A program made the position numbers and the translations under genes. Positions 53,697 to 62,270 of a stretch of 64,000 nucleotides of DNA are shown here, piece after piece (the first letter of the stretch is position 1; each line of letters begins with the position of its first letter). The DNA comes from Chloroflexota bacterium (GTDB lineage Bacteria > Chloroflexota > Anaerolineae > Anaerolineales > Anaerolineaceae), in assembly GCA_023381565.1 (NCBI GenBank), contig JAMCRR010000006.1, positions 61,014 to 125,013 of the forward strand. Direction: 5' to 3'. The notes beneath the pieces were generated by a model. The model was not told the DNA's origin and did no database searches. It worked only from the letters and a program-made list of their open reading frames with translations.

Positions 53697-53765
53697 CTGC
53701 GAATCGGCACTGGGAATCAACGAAACGTCGAATCAACGAATCGGCGAGTCAACGAAAGAGCGTAA
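53697..53765. repeat. Octamer repeat cluster left of the four-helix-bundle gene
   Basis: About eight units with consensus AATCNNCG (AATCTGCG, AATCGGCA, AATCAACG, AAACGTCG, AATCAACG, AATCGGCG, AGTCAACG, AAAGAGCG). It is the reverse complement of the cluster at 8071 and of the one on the far side of the gene. Confidence 0.6.
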
Positions 53766-53914
53766 CAGCGGGCAGGTCTGCGAATAGAGTTACGTGTGAA
53801 TGAAACCTCGAAGAAACTATCAGATCAACTAGACAGAATTCGAATTCTCGATAAAATATTCATAGTGTAAGGCACCCATCAATCCAATCGCATCTCGATA
53901 ATATGGAGGGGAAA

Positions 53915-54319
53915 ATGGATTCCTATGAAGAGTGGGAAACCAAAATTCACATATTGATTAAGGATGAGCCTATTTGGAAATTCATCGGTTATAGGAAAGC
54001 TTTATATTTATTCGAGCTCGTTTGGCAGGATACTAACGCCTGGATCAGAGACCCGAGAGGTAGAGAATTATCCAGGCAAATTAGCGCAAGCACAGGTTCA
54101 ATTTCCGCAAATTTGGAAGAAGGGCTGGGACGTGGCTACGGGAAAGAACTGATTTATCACTATCGCGTTGCATTAGCTTCTGCCCGCGAAACCAAGGGCT
54201 GGTTCTATCGGGCCCGCCAGTTGATGGATGGAACTGTATTGAACCAACGCCTTATCTTAATCGATGAAATCATCAGCTTGCTCGTAACGGAACTAACATA
54301 CCAACGCAACCATCGCTGA
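53915..54319 (+). CDS. Four-helix-bundle protein (IVS-type)
   Basis: About 134 residues from MDSYEEW; GGAGGGG precedes by five bases. The four-helix-bundle signature is present: [55 protein letters not shown]. The family was first found inside intervening sequences of 23S rRNA genes and also occurs freely; here the rRNA genes are 9 kb away. Role unknown, possibly RNA or nucleoprotein binding. Flanked on both sides by oppositely oriented octamer repeats. Confidence 0.9.
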   Translation: MDSYEEWETKIHILIKDEPIWKFIGYRKALYLFELVWQDTNAWIRDPRGRELSRQISASTGSISANLEEGLGRGYGKELIYHYRVALASARETKGWFYRARQLMDGTVLNQRLILIDEIISLLVTELTYQRNHR

Positions 54320-54413
54320 TTCGATTTTCCCCATTTTTCGAAGATTTACTTTTCGCTGATTCGGAATTTTCCACCCCGCCGATTCGTTACTTCGCTGATT
54401 CGCTGATTCTTAT
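54311..54413. repeat. Octamer repeat cluster right of the four-helix-bundle gene
   Basis: Units CGCTGATT, CGAAGATT, CGCTGATT, CGCCGATT, CGTTACTT, CGCTGATT, CGCTGATT, some separated by AT-rich spacers. Orientation is opposite to the left cluster, so the pair forms a broken inverted repeat around the gene. Confidence 0.6.
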
Positions 54414-54430
54414 GGTACGATTGTAGCGCC

Positions 54431-55201
54431 ATGTACTCTCCACCTATTGATAAAGCCGCCACGCGCGGCGTGCCCTCCCTGGTCTGGAGATCGGGCCAGG
54501 AGCGGCGACTGACGATGATCCTGGAGGCAGCCGGTGAGCGGCTCGCCGGCGACATATTGGTCGACGGTTCGGGCATCGGCACCTATGTGGCGCACCTGGC
54601 GCCCCACGCCGGACGTGTGTTTGGTCTGGATATCGAAGTCGAGCGAGTCCGCGAGTCGCAAGACCGGCTAGCCCAGGAGGGCCTTATTGCCCATTTTCTG
54701 GCCGGCGCCGGGGAGCGCCTGCCCTTCCCCGAGGCGAGTTTCGACCTGGTCCTCAGCCACGAGGTGCTAGAGCACGTCCAGGATGACCGCCAGGCCGTGC
54801 GCGAAATCATCCGCACCCTGCGCCCTGGGGGCCGGCTGGTGCTCTTCTGCCCCAACCGGGGCTACCCGTTCGAAACCCACGGCATCTACTGGAGGGGAAA
54901 GTACCGCTTCGGCAACATCCCCCTGGTCAACTACCTGCCTCGTCGCTGGCGCGACCGCCTGGCGCCTCACGTGCGTGCCTACTCGCGCCGCGATCTTGAG
55001 CAGCTTTTCGCCGGGCTGCCGGTCCAGTTTGCCCGCCGGACGGTCATCTTCGGCGCCTATGACAACATCATCGCCCGCCATGCAGGGTTAGGAAAACTAC
55101 TGCGCGGCAGCCTGCAGGCGCTCGAACGTTCCCCGCTCAGAGAGCTGGGGTTATCTCACTTCTGGGTTGTAGAGAAAACCCGCCCGCTCACTTCCCCCTG
55201 A
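54431..55201 (+). CDS. SAM-dependent methyltransferase
   Basis: 256 residues, class I methyltransferase. SAM site ILVDGSGIGTYVAHLAPHAG (the Gly-rich motif has DGSGIG instead of DxGxGxG), LDIEVERVRES, then LVLSHEVLEHVQDDRQAV and LRPGGRLVLFCPN. The C-terminal part is rich in Arg. Substrate unknown; glycolipid and small-molecule methylases look alike. Convergent with the next gene, overlapping its stop by 14 bases. Confidence 0.88.
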   Translation: MYSPPIDKAATRGVPSLVWRSGQERRLTMILEAAGERLAGDILVDGSGIGTYVAHLAPHAGRVFGLDIEVERVRESQDRLAQEGLIAHFLAGAGERLPFPEASFDLVLSHEVLEHVQDDRQAVREIIRTLRPGGRLVLFCPNRGYPFETHGIYWRGKYRFGNIPLVNYLPRRWRDRLAPHVRAYSRRDLEQLFAGLPVQFARRTVIFGAYDNIIARHAGLGKLLRGSLQALERSPLRELGLSHFWVVEKTRPLTSP

Positions 55202-56081
55202 AATCGTAGATGCCATCTTCGACCGGCCACCTGCGCCCGCAGCCCGAGCAGACCAGCGCCTCGGGCTCTTCGTTTAAGGATGCGTTCCCGCAGGCCGGGC
55301 AGGCGAAGAGACTCGCGACGGGCGCCGCATCTGGCACGGGCCGATCCAGGCGCGCCCGCACGAACACGCTGGGGGTAAGCTGCCACCAGTTGCCGGTATA
55401 CTGTGCCAGGGCATCGAGACCGGTCAGTAATTTGAGCGGGAAAACCCGTTTGAATAGCGGAGCACGGAAGTGCGACACAGTGATCTGGCGCTCTACGGCA
55501 AACCCACAGCCTTTTAGCCAGGACCGCACCGCCTTGGGATGGAAATCAAAATTGAGGGCGACGAACTCCTCTGGCTCGAGGGTGAAGGGGCTCCACTTCT
55601 GCCTACCCAGTATATAGCGCAGGATAGACTTCAGGTGGCGTTTATTGGCATATTCCAGGATAAAGACGCCGCCCGTCTGCAGTGCCCGCCCGGTTTGCTC
55701 TATGGCGCGGGGTGCATCGGCCATGTGGTGCAGCGTGCGGATCATCGTGGCGGCATCAAACTGGGCAGGATTGAACGGCAGGCGATAGATATCCGCTGCC
55801 ACATAGAGGTAGCGCTCGGTTTTCCCCAGGCGAGCCTGAGCCTGCTGAAGCTGGCTGCGCGAGAAATCTACCAGCACCACCTGGTCGAAGCCGGCATAGC
55901 GCGGGGTATTGCGCCCGGCGCCTGCGCCCAGCTCGAGCAGCCTTCGCCCACCTGCCGGCAGCAGCCTGCGCAGAGCGATGGCTTCAACGGCATCCTCATA
56001 TTCCCGATTGCCTTCATCCCAGAAGCGGGTCTGGTAATCGGAACCTTCGTAATCGCATACAGGAGGGGAATCTTGTGTCAT
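55188..56081 (-). CDS. Methyltransferase with C-terminal zinc ribbon
   Basis: 297 residues. Class I methyltransferase core (LLELGAGAGRNTPRYAGFDQ, VLVDFSRSQLQQAQ, RTLHHMADAPRAIEQ) and, after a linker, a Trm112-like zinc ribbon CPACGN...VCSGCGRRWPVEDG at the C-terminus. The ribbon occurs in several bacterial methylases with unclear targets. Its start lies just downstream of the SRP RNA gene on the same strand, so it may be transcribed from the SRP promoter by read-through. Confidence 0.88.
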   Translation of the reverse strand: MTQDSPPVCDYEGSDYQTRFWDEGNREYEDAVEAIALRRLLPAGGRRLLELGAGAGRNTPRYAGFDQVVLVDFSRSQLQQAQARLGKTERYLYVAADIYRLPFNPAQFDAATMIRTLHHMADAPRAIEQTGRALQTGGVFILEYANKRHLKSILRYILGRQKWSPFTLEPEEFVALNFDFHPKAVRSWLKGCGFAVERQITVSHFRAPLFKRVFPLKLLTGLDALAQYTGNWWQLTPSVFVRARLDRPVPDAAPVASLFACPACGNASLNEEPEALVCSGCGRRWPVEDGIYDFRGK

Positions 56082-56087
56082 AGCAAG

Positions 56088-56203
56088 GAACGCCCAGGCA
56101 GGTTTTCCGGCGGCACCCAGAAGGGCCTCCTTACCGCTGCTTCCTCTCGGACCTGACGGGGTTCGGGGGTTTCTGCCGCGCCGGTCCCACCCGGGCGCCT
56201 TCT
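56088..56203 (-). ncRNA. ffs: Signal recognition particle RNA (small bacterial type)
   Basis: On the minus strand the conserved domain IV hairpin is present: GTCAGGTCCG, a GAGA loop, then GAGGAAGCAGCGGTAAGG. E. coli has GTCAGGTCCGGAAGGAAGCAGCC. The outer arms (GCGCCCGGGTGG near the 5-prime end and CCTGCCTGGGCG near the 3-prime end) can pair to close a hairpin of about 115 bases. It guides SRP to signal peptides. Ends are estimated. The GAGA tetraloop replaces the more common GGAA. Confidence 0.9.
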
Positions 56204-56254
56204 AAGGATACCTCAGGAGAGGGGGGCTGTCAATGTGAACTTTAGCACGTAGCG

Positions 56255-57013
56255 TTACTTCCCGATTTTTTCCACTTTGGCGAGCTCAGTCGCCTGCAGG
56301 TAAGCCATCACCACAAATGCGCCAAAGAAAAGCGCCGACAAAGCCAGAGCAACGAAATTATAGAACGTTACCACCCCGAAAATCGGGAGCTGCATGATCG
56401 GGTTGCCGATAAAGAACACCACGGTATTGGCAATTACGGCAATCAGGCGCATCTCGGTCGGCCCCAGGTTGAGGTACGAAATGCGGAAGACGCCGTTTAC
56501 ATAAGTACTGATGAAGACCAGGATGGAAAGCAGCATATAGGCGATCAACGCCACACAGGCAATTTTGAAATCGACATAAGGCGAAAGCCCAATCCCCAAG
56601 AAAATCAATACCTCGCTGAACGCGTCGATGGTGTGGTCGACAAAGAAACCGTAGCGGGGCCTTTCAATTTTGCGCAAACGTGCCAGGGTGCCGTCGAGGC
56701 TGTCGCCAAACCAGTTCAGAATGAATCCAAAGCTGGCTAACCAGAGGAAATTCTTGTCGATGTTGGTCAGATAATAGCCAAAGAATATGGTGATCGAGGC
56801 GACAAATCCCACCCCGGTAAGCCCATCAGGAGTCACCCAGGCAGGCATGTGCGCCGCAAGCCACAGCAAAGCCGGTCGTTCCAAAGGCCCCAGGAGAATA
56901 TTGTTGACCCTCTGGTGAGGCTGCGTTACGTCAAGCAACCTGGTTTTCTGCTTCGCAGGAGATAACAATTTCACCCGGCGGGGACGAGCCAGCTTTGATT
57001 CAAATGATTTCAT
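56255..57013 (-). CDS. CDP-alcohol phosphatidyltransferase
   Basis: 252 residues, an integral membrane enzyme of the PgsA/PgpA class. It carries the class motif DSLDGTLARLRK, PRYGFFVDHTIDA (D-G-x2-A-R-x8-G-x3-D-x3-D), with about six membrane helices. It transfers a phospho-alcohol onto CDP-diacylglycerol or CDP-archaeol; the alcohol is not determined by sequence. Its ATG lies within the end of the acyltransferase gene (overlap 14 bases), so they are coupled and probably act in one lipid pathway. Confidence 0.93.
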   Translation of the reverse strand: MKSFESKLARPRRVKLLSPAKQKTRLLDVTQPHQRVNNILLGPLERPALLWLAAHMPAWVTPDGLTGVGFVASITIFFGYYLTNIDKNFLWLASFGFILNWFGDSLDGTLARLRKIERPRYGFFVDHTIDAFSEVLIFLGIGLSPYVDFKIACVALIAYMLLSILVFISTYVNGVFRISYLNLGPTEMRLIAVIANTVVFFIGNPIMQLPIFGVVTFYNFVALALSALFFGAFVVMAYLQATELAKVEKIGK

Positions 57014-57908
57014 TAATAACCTCCGGCCAAACTGGATAAAACATTAACCATTGATGCGGAGCTTGTCTTATCCATTCTTCCACAACCCTTAAGACTACTT
57101 CTGCGTTACGGGTGATTTCTTCAACCGGGTCAGGATACGGCTGCATCGGAATTGGATCGGTTGCCAGTAAGTAGTAGGTTCCATCCGGCCGCATCTGGGC
57201 AGCCACAGCTGTTATGGGCACTTTCGTTTTTAAAGCCAGCCGGATATGCCCGACCGGTAACGGCGCCAGACGGCCGAAGAACTCAAGCCGGTATTTCGGG
57301 TCCTTCTCGGGGCGGTCCAGCCCGGTCAGGATGGTGCCTCCCTGATGTAAAGCATCTGTTGCCCGGCGCAAAGCAGAGAGCGAAATCGGGGTAAACTCAA
57401 AACCGCCAACGGTGCGCAGCCGGTTCTGCTCCTTATACCCACTACGTGGGTCCGCATAGGAGAGCACCTGGATATTGAAACCTTTCAGCGCCAGCGCCCT
57501 CCCCATTAAGTCGAAATTGCTCAAATGAGGGGTGACGAAAAGTGTCCCCGTTTTCCCCTCCTTGATGGACTGCGCGCGGCGTTCGAACTCGGGGGAAAAC
57601 GCCACCATATCCAGCAAAGCGGAGGGGTTATAGATGTGATGGTAATGATCGTAGATGCAGCGACCTGCGTGCCGGAATGTATCTCGTACTGCTCGGTCAA
57701 GTTGTTGTGGGGTGAGCTTGCCTCCTGCAATTACCCACTGGTTCGCCCGCACTGCCCTTACAATTCGCGAACTGCGCCGGGCCGAAATCAGGTCGGCCAC
57801 ACTCGCAGCTAGCCGGTAGCCAATAATTTCGGGGGTAATTCGCCCTAAAGCCAGAGCTAAACCCACCCCAAACCGGCTGTTCATCGAATTTTGCAGATCC
57901 ATACCCAT
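57000..57908 (-). CDS. Lysophospholipid-type (LpxL/PatA-like) acyltransferase
   Basis: 302 residues. The acyltransferase catalytic motif is TPHLSNFDLMG (H-x4-D), followed by SYADPRSGYKEQNRLRTVGG and LDRPEKDPKYRLEFFGRLAP. There is no long membrane anchor; membrane contact through N-terminal amphipathic stretches is likely. It belongs to the LpxL/PatA family and sits before a phosphatidyltransferase, an order seen in glycolipid clusters of Actinobacteria. Acceptor unknown. Confidence 0.9.
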   Translation of the reverse strand: MGMDLQNSMNSRFGVGLALALGRITPEIIGYRLAASVADLISARRSSRIVRAVRANQWVIAGGKLTPQQLDRAVRDTFRHAGRCIYDHYHHIYNPSALLDMVAFSPEFERRAQSIKEGKTGTLFVTPHLSNFDLMGRALALKGFNIQVLSYADPRSGYKEQNRLRTVGGFEFTPISLSALRRATDALHQGGTILTGLDRPEKDPKYRLEFFGRLAPLPVGHIRLALKTKVPITAVAAQMRPDGTYYLLATDPIPMQPYPDPVEEITRNAEVVLRVVEEWIRQAPHQWLMFYPVWPEVINEII

Positions 57909-58103
57909 CGGCGCCCATAGCTTCTATATTCAGCCTGATCTTGTGACCCAGGGAAAAGATTTATCCTCTAAATTGGTTGATAATTACGGCATTTCTGGCC
58001 CAAGACCAGCTTCACATATATTATATCCGATGTCGTTTGCAGATAACAGGATTGATTTAGGTCCAAAAACAAGTTGACTGTTCTTGGATCCACATAAATC
58101 TGT

Positions 58104-58263
58104 TGCTGCGAGGAGGGTAATCCTTCTGACGGCACCTGCGCTTGTACCTGTGGTCGAACCCCGGGTGTCAATGCACAGAACGCTCCTCGCAGCAGGATGA
58201 TCATGACGGAGGGTGATGGGCCGGCGGCGAAATCCGAAAATCGCTGGCGTCAGTCCATCACCC
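58104..58263. repeat. Two stem-loops in a 378-bp gap
   Basis: An exact 12-base inverted repeat TGCTGCGAGGAG (58104) / CTCCTCGCAGCA (58183), and a nine-base repeat GGGTGATGG (58211) / CCATCACCC (58255). No T-run follows them, so they are not intrinsic terminators. A minus-strand opening here has no convincing start or motif. I see no RNA gene. Confidence 0.5.
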
Positions 58264-58286
58264 ATATTGCCGCCAAGATACTCGTT

Positions 58287-59654
58287 CTACTGCGAGGCGA
58301 TTGCCTGGTTCGCCTTACTGGCTGCGTCGTTCAGCGCCTGCGATGGGGTCTCCTTCCCGTTGGCGACGGCGGTCATCGCATCTGCGATGTAGCCGCGGAT
58401 GGGGTTCCAGGCGGCGATCGTCGGCTCCGTCTTTCCGTACTGCACCCACCCGAGCGCCTGCCCATACAGCGGGTTCGCCTGAATGAAGCTGGTCAGGGAC
58501 GAGCGGGTCGACTGCCGCGCCGGGAAGTACGAGGTGGCTTCCACCCAGGCAGAATCCGCCTGCGTTCCCATCAGATACTTCAAAAAGACAAAAGCGTCGC
58601 GCTCGCGCTGGGTGGTGGTCTTAAAGATGGTCACGCTCGGCCCATAGAGATCGACAACCGGGTTGGGCGTAGAATGCGGGTCGGGTGCTATGCCCCAATC
58701 TTTAACCACGCCCGCCTGCTGAATGGACTGCTGGTAGAATGGCAGGCCGGCGGTGGAGCCAAAGGTGAAGGCGATCTTGCCAAGCGAGAAGTCGGTCTGG
58801 TCCTGGAAAGCTTTGCCAATCACGATGGCCTCTTTCTTCGTAAAAAGGTCATTGATAAAATTCATCGTCGCCAGTCCCTCCAGAGAGTTGAAAGCCACGG
58901 TTTTGCCATCCGGACTGAGCAGGCTGCCACCCCGGCTCCACAACCAGTTGGAAAAGCGCGAGGCATCGGTATTCATCTCATAGCAGTAGGTAGTTGGAGG
59001 CTTGCTCACGGCGGCGCACATGTTCATGAATTCGGTCCAGGTGGTGGGCGGCTGGTTAAAGCCGGCGGCTTTCAAAAGGTCCATGTTGTAGTACATGACC
59101 TCCATGCTGCGCATGAAAGCGATGCTGTACACCTGGTTGCCAAACTGGGGATAATGATCGATGAAGGCGGGGTAGATATCCTGCAGGTCGGCAGAGCTGA
59201 AGCCAATCTGCGGGTCGCTCATCAGGCTATTTAGCGGGATGACAGCCCCGTCTTTGATGTAGTTCGCCACATCGTTCTGGTAGGCGATCGCCAGATCGGG
59301 CGGACTGCCGGCAGCCACGGCCGCGGTCACCTTATTATAAAGATCGCTGTAGGTGCCCTGATAGGTTGCCACCACCTTGATCCCCGGGTGGGTAGCATTG
59401 AACTGGGCTACCAGCGCATTGAGGGCGGTTTGCTGCGACTGGCTTTGCCCGTGCCAGAAATTAATCACCACCGGCGCCCCTCCAGCAGAAACTGTGGTTG
59501 GCGCAGCGGAAGGCGCCTGGGTGGCGCCGGTAGCCGGAATACTCGTGCCTACGCCGGTTGGGGTGGGCGTGGCAGTGGCTGCCGGTGCGCAGGCTGCCAC
59601 CGAGACCACCAGCAGAAGGGTGATTGTAACGGTAAACCACTTTCTTGCAGACAT
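58287..59654 (-). CDS. Sugar-binding lipoprotein of a CUT1 ABC transporter
   Basis: About 455 residues. The start MSARKWFT follows GGAGGAGGA, not the longer frame. Signal with lipobox VAAC, then a Thr/Pro/Ala spacer and an extracellular solute-binding family 1 domain: VVINFWHGQSQSQQTALNAL, QFNATHPGIKVVATYQGTYS, PDLAIAYQND. It delivers an oligosaccharide or glycerol-phosphate type ligand to the two permeases encoded upstream. No ATPase gene accompanies them; a shared MsmK-type ATPase is usual for CUT1. Confidence 0.93.
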   Translation of the reverse strand: MSARKWFTVTITLLLVVSVAACAPAATATPTPTGVGTSIPATGATQAPSAAPTTVSAGGAPVVINFWHGQSQSQQTALNALVAQFNATHPGIKVVATYQGTYSDLYNKVTAAVAAGSPPDLAIAYQNDVANYIKDGAVIPLNSLMSDPQIGFSSADLQDIYPAFIDHYPQFGNQVYSIAFMRSMEVMYYNMDLLKAAGFNQPPTTWTEFMNMCAAVSKPPTTYCYEMNTDASRFSNWLWSRGGSLLSPDGKTVAFNSLEGLATMNFINDLFTKKEAIVIGKAFQDQTDFSLGKIAFTFGSTAGLPFYQQSIQQAGVVKDWGIAPDPHSTPNPVVDLYGPSVTIFKTTTQRERDAFVFLKYLMGTQADSAWVEATSYFPARQSTRSSLTSFIQANPLYGQALGWVQYGKTEPTIAAWNPIRGYIADAMTAVANGKETPSQALNDAASKANQAIASQ

Positions 59655-59685
59655 AGTCCTCCTCCATATCAATAAAGAACCGTTT

Positions 59686-60588
59686 TTACCCGCGTATGCC
59701 GATCGTGGCGATCCCTTCGATAAACCAGCGCTGCAGGAAAAGATAGAGCAAAATGACAGGGACCACACTGATCGTGACCGCGGCCAATAATAATTGGACC
59801 TGGGTGCCGGCGTCGGTGATGAACGTGGCCACCCCCACCTGGAGCGGGCGAAGCTGCGGGCTGTTCGTCACCAGGAGGGGCCACATGAGAGAGTTCCAGC
59901 TACCCAGGAAGGTGAGTAAAGCGCTGGTAATGAGCGCTGGTTTTGAAAGGGGAATCACAATAGATACCAGAAAGCGTAAATGGGTGCTGCCATCGATCAC
60001 GGCCGCATCGTACAGCTCCCCGGGGATGGAGCGGAAAAACTGCCGCATTAAGAAGATACTGAAGGCGCTGGCTGTCCAGGGGATAATCAGAGCAGAATAG
60101 GTGTCGATCCACCCTAAGCGGCGCATCAAGATGAAATTCGGGACCAGGGTCACCTCAAAAGGGACCATCATCGTGGCCAGCAAGATTACAAAGAGCAGGT
60201 TACGCCCCGGGAAGCTCATGCGAGCGAAGGCGTAACCTGCTAAGGTTGAGGTGACCAGCACACCCAATACGGTAGCTGCTGAAATGAAGATGGTGTTGGC
60301 AAAATAGCGCGGGAACATGCCCACCTCGTTCCAGGCCGCAGCGTAGTTAGAGAACAGCCAGTGCTGGGGTAAGATGGCTTGCGAGGCAGCCGCTTCGACG
60401 TAACCCTTGAGCGAAGTGAGCACCATCCAGATGAAGGGAAATACCGACCAAACAGCCCCGGCGATCAGCGCCAGGTGGAGCAGATAACCTGAAATTCGCC
60501 TTGGAGGCCTTCTGGCCACCACCTCCGTCTTCTTCCCAAGCTGTTCCGGAGAGAGGGTTTCGGTGGGTACAATTTCCCCATTCATCAT
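59686..60588 (-). CDS. CUT1 sugar ABC permease (MalG-like)
   Basis: A 300-residue, six-helix permease. The EAA loop is GELYDAAVIDGSTHLRFLVS, followed by IVIPLSKPALITSALLTFLG and the C-terminal FIEGIATIGIRG, typical of MalG-type proteins. It lies 31 bases before the binding protein gene and 34 after the MalF-like gene. Confidence 0.95.
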   Translation of the reverse strand: MMNGEIVPTETLSPEQLGKKTEVVARRPPRRISGYLLHLALIAGAVWSVFPFIWMVLTSLKGYVEAAASQAILPQHWLFSNYAAAWNEVGMFPRYFANTIFISAATVLGVLVTSTLAGYAFARMSFPGRNLLFVILLATMMVPFEVTLVPNFILMRRLGWIDTYSALIIPWTASAFSIFLMRQFFRSIPGELYDAAVIDGSTHLRFLVSIVIPLSKPALITSALLTFLGSWNSLMWPLLVTNSPQLRPLQVGVATFITDAGTQVQLLLAAVTISVVPVILLYLFLQRWFIEGIATIGIRG

Positions 60589-60622
60589 GTTTCGGGTCCT
60601 CCAAAGGGCATGCGGAGCAAAA

Positions 60623-61609
60623 TCAAGCCTCAGCTCTTCTGCCCAACAAACGGAAATTCAACAAGGTCAGCGCCAGAATAATCAGTGAAAGCAGCACGGC
60701 AAGCGCTGAGGCATACCCATAGTTCGAGTAGGTGTAAAGCTGGTTGAACATGTACACGGTCAGGGTGTTTGTGGTTTCCAGCGGGCCGCCCAGGGTTTGG
60801 GCAGCGGCGGTGTTCATGGCGAAGATCTGGTTGAAGGACTGCAGCGAGGCGATCACCGAGACCACCACCACGAAGAACGTGGTAGGCGCCAGCAGCGGCA
60901 GGGTGATAAAGCGGAAGAGCTGCACCGCATTAGCGCCGTCGATGCGAGCGGCTTCGTAGAGCTCTCCCGGCAAGCTGGTCAACCCGGCCAGGAATAAGAC
61001 CACGTCGTAGCCCATCGACTGCCAGACGGTAAAGATGGATACCGCCACCAGCGCCAGGCTGGGTCCCTGCGCCCAGGAGGGAATGGTCCAGTTAAATTGA
61101 GCGGCCAGCACCCCAAATACCCCGCTGGGCTCGATGAGCCAGCGCAGCGGTTGAATGCCGGCCAGGGAAAGCAAGTGGTTCGCCAACCCATTCTCGGGGT
61201 TGAACACCCAGGCCCAGATGATGGACGAGCCGACGGTAGAGATCACGTAAGGCAGGAAGAAGAGCGTGCGGTAGATACCGCGCCCGCGCACACGCTGGTA
61301 GAGCAGGTAAGCAAAGAATAGGCCCAGGAAGATGGTCACCGGCAGAGTCATGAAGGCGTAGATGAAAGTCGTCGCCAGCGAGCTCCAGAAATCGCTCCCC
61401 GTTAGAGCCTGGAGGTAGTTTTGCAGGCCGACAAAGTGAAACTGGTTGATCGCCCCCTGGTTCAAACTAATATAGATGGCATAAAACACGGGAAATATGT
61501 GGAAAGCGCCGACAATGATGAAGGCGGGTAAGATAAATAGGTACGCAGTCCACTCGATGATTCGCCTGGTTCTTACCGGTAAGATGGGCACATCTCCCCA
61601 ACTTTCCAA
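60623..61609 (-). CDS. CUT1 sugar ABC permease (MalF-like)
   Basis: A 328-residue permease with six helices and EAA loop GELYEAARIDGANAVQLFRF, followed by ITLPLLAPTTFF. First gene of the three-gene transporter operon. SD GGGGAG lies close before the ATG, and a consensus promoter lies 30-60 bases upstream. Confidence 0.95.
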   Translation of the reverse strand: MESWGDVPILPVRTRRIIEWTAYLFILPAFIIVGAFHIFPVFYAIYISLNQGAINQFHFVGLQNYLQALTGSDFWSSLATTFIYAFMTLPVTIFLGLFFAYLLYQRVRGRGIYRTLFFLPYVISTVGSSIIWAWVFNPENGLANHLLSLAGIQPLRWLIEPSGVFGVLAAQFNWTIPSWAQGPSLALVAVSIFTVWQSMGYDVVLFLAGLTSLPGELYEAARIDGANAVQLFRFITLPLLAPTTFFVVVVSVIASLQSFNQIFAMNTAAAQTLGGPLETTNTLTVYMFNQLYTYSNYGYASALAVLLSLIILALTLLNFRLLGRRAEA

Positions 61610-61637
61610 ATCTGATCACCGACCCTTATTTAGATAT

Positions 61638-61666
61638 ATTATATCCGTTTAGTTAATGTATGCCAA
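61638..61666 (-). promoter_or_regulatory. Promoter of the CUT1 transporter operon
   Basis: TTGGCA (61661-61666), 17-base spacer, TATAAT (61638-61643), reading toward the MalF-like gene. Confidence 0.8.
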
Positions 61667-61686
61667 CGAAAAATAAGGTGATCACA

Positions 61687-61860
61687 GAATTCAAGCCGAG
61701 TGTGGTGGTTATCAACCCGTTGACGAATTTGACCGCAATCGCCTCGAGGAAAGATATCCGCTCGATGCTAACGCGGCTCATCATTACCTGAAGACGAATA
61801 GCAACACAACCTTGTTTTCCAACCTGATTGGCGTGGAAATGGGATTCGATCCGATAAGGA
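61687..61860 (+). pseudogene. KaiC-like ATPase fragment
   Basis: The plus strand encodes EFKPSVVVINPLTNLTAIAS, then RSMLTRLI and a stop. A second frame continues with LKTNSNTTLFSNL. Together they match the Walker B-to-C-terminal core of KaiC-family proteins (PSxVVVDPxTNL...MLTRLIDxLK...ITTLFTSL). There is no start, no Walker A and one frame change: a remnant of about 50 codons. Confidence 0.6.
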
Positions 61861-61884
61861 AATTTGGATTAATATGAGTAGAGC

Positions 61885-61920
61885 AAGCAAAAGCCCCCGC
61901 CAGGATTCAGGCAGGGGCTT
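61885..61920 (-). terminator. Intrinsic terminator of the rpsU-infA unit
   Basis: AAGCCCC.GCC / GGC.GGGGCTT with an eight-base loop. On the minus strand it is followed by TTTTG. It lies about 30 bases past the infA stop. Confidence 0.8.
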
Positions 61921-61950
61921 GGATGAGGCTATGATAAGACCGGAGAGTGT

Positions 61951-62202
61951 TTACTCTTCTTCGGCAGCTACTTCGTTGAGCTTCTTGGAGCGATAGACGA
62001 TCCGGCCGCGCGACAGATCGTAGGGAGACATCTCCACACGCACCCGGTCGCCCAGCAAGATGCGGATGTAATATTTGCGCATCCGGCCAGAGAGATAGGC
62101 CAGGACTTCGTGACCGTTATCCAGGCGCACGCGGAACTGTGTGCCGGGAAGAGCTTCCACGATCGTCCCTTCGACTTGAATTTTATCTTCCTCTTTGGCC
62201 AT
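61951..62202 (-). CDS. infA: Translation initiation factor IF-1
   Basis: About 83 residues from MAKEEDKIQ, following GGAGG; the 14 residues before it ([14 protein letters not shown]) are out of keeping with the family. OB fold with [53 protein letters not shown]. It binds the ribosomal A site. The C-terminus has an acidic tail. In most bacteria infA lies in the spc/alpha ribosomal cluster; here it is with rpsU near the rRNA genes. Confidence 0.95.
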   Translation of the reverse strand: MAKEEDKIQVEGTIVEALPGTQFRVRLDNGHEVLAYLSGRMRKYYIRILLGDRVRVEMSPYDLSRGRIVYRSKKLNEVAAEEE

Positions 62203-62270
62203 GCCGCCTCCAAAGAAACCGCCGGAGCTGCTGAATTGGGACACCCCGGATTGGTGCAGATACTATCATG

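Noticed and set aside
58140..58170. GGTCGAACCCC resembling a tRNA T-loop
   Set aside because: No matching T-stem, anticodon arm or acceptor stem could be built on either strand.
58197..59234. 345-residue plus-strand opening
   Set aside because: It lies fully antisense to the sugar-binding lipoprotein gene, and its Arg/Gly/His-rich composition is typical of a shadow frame.
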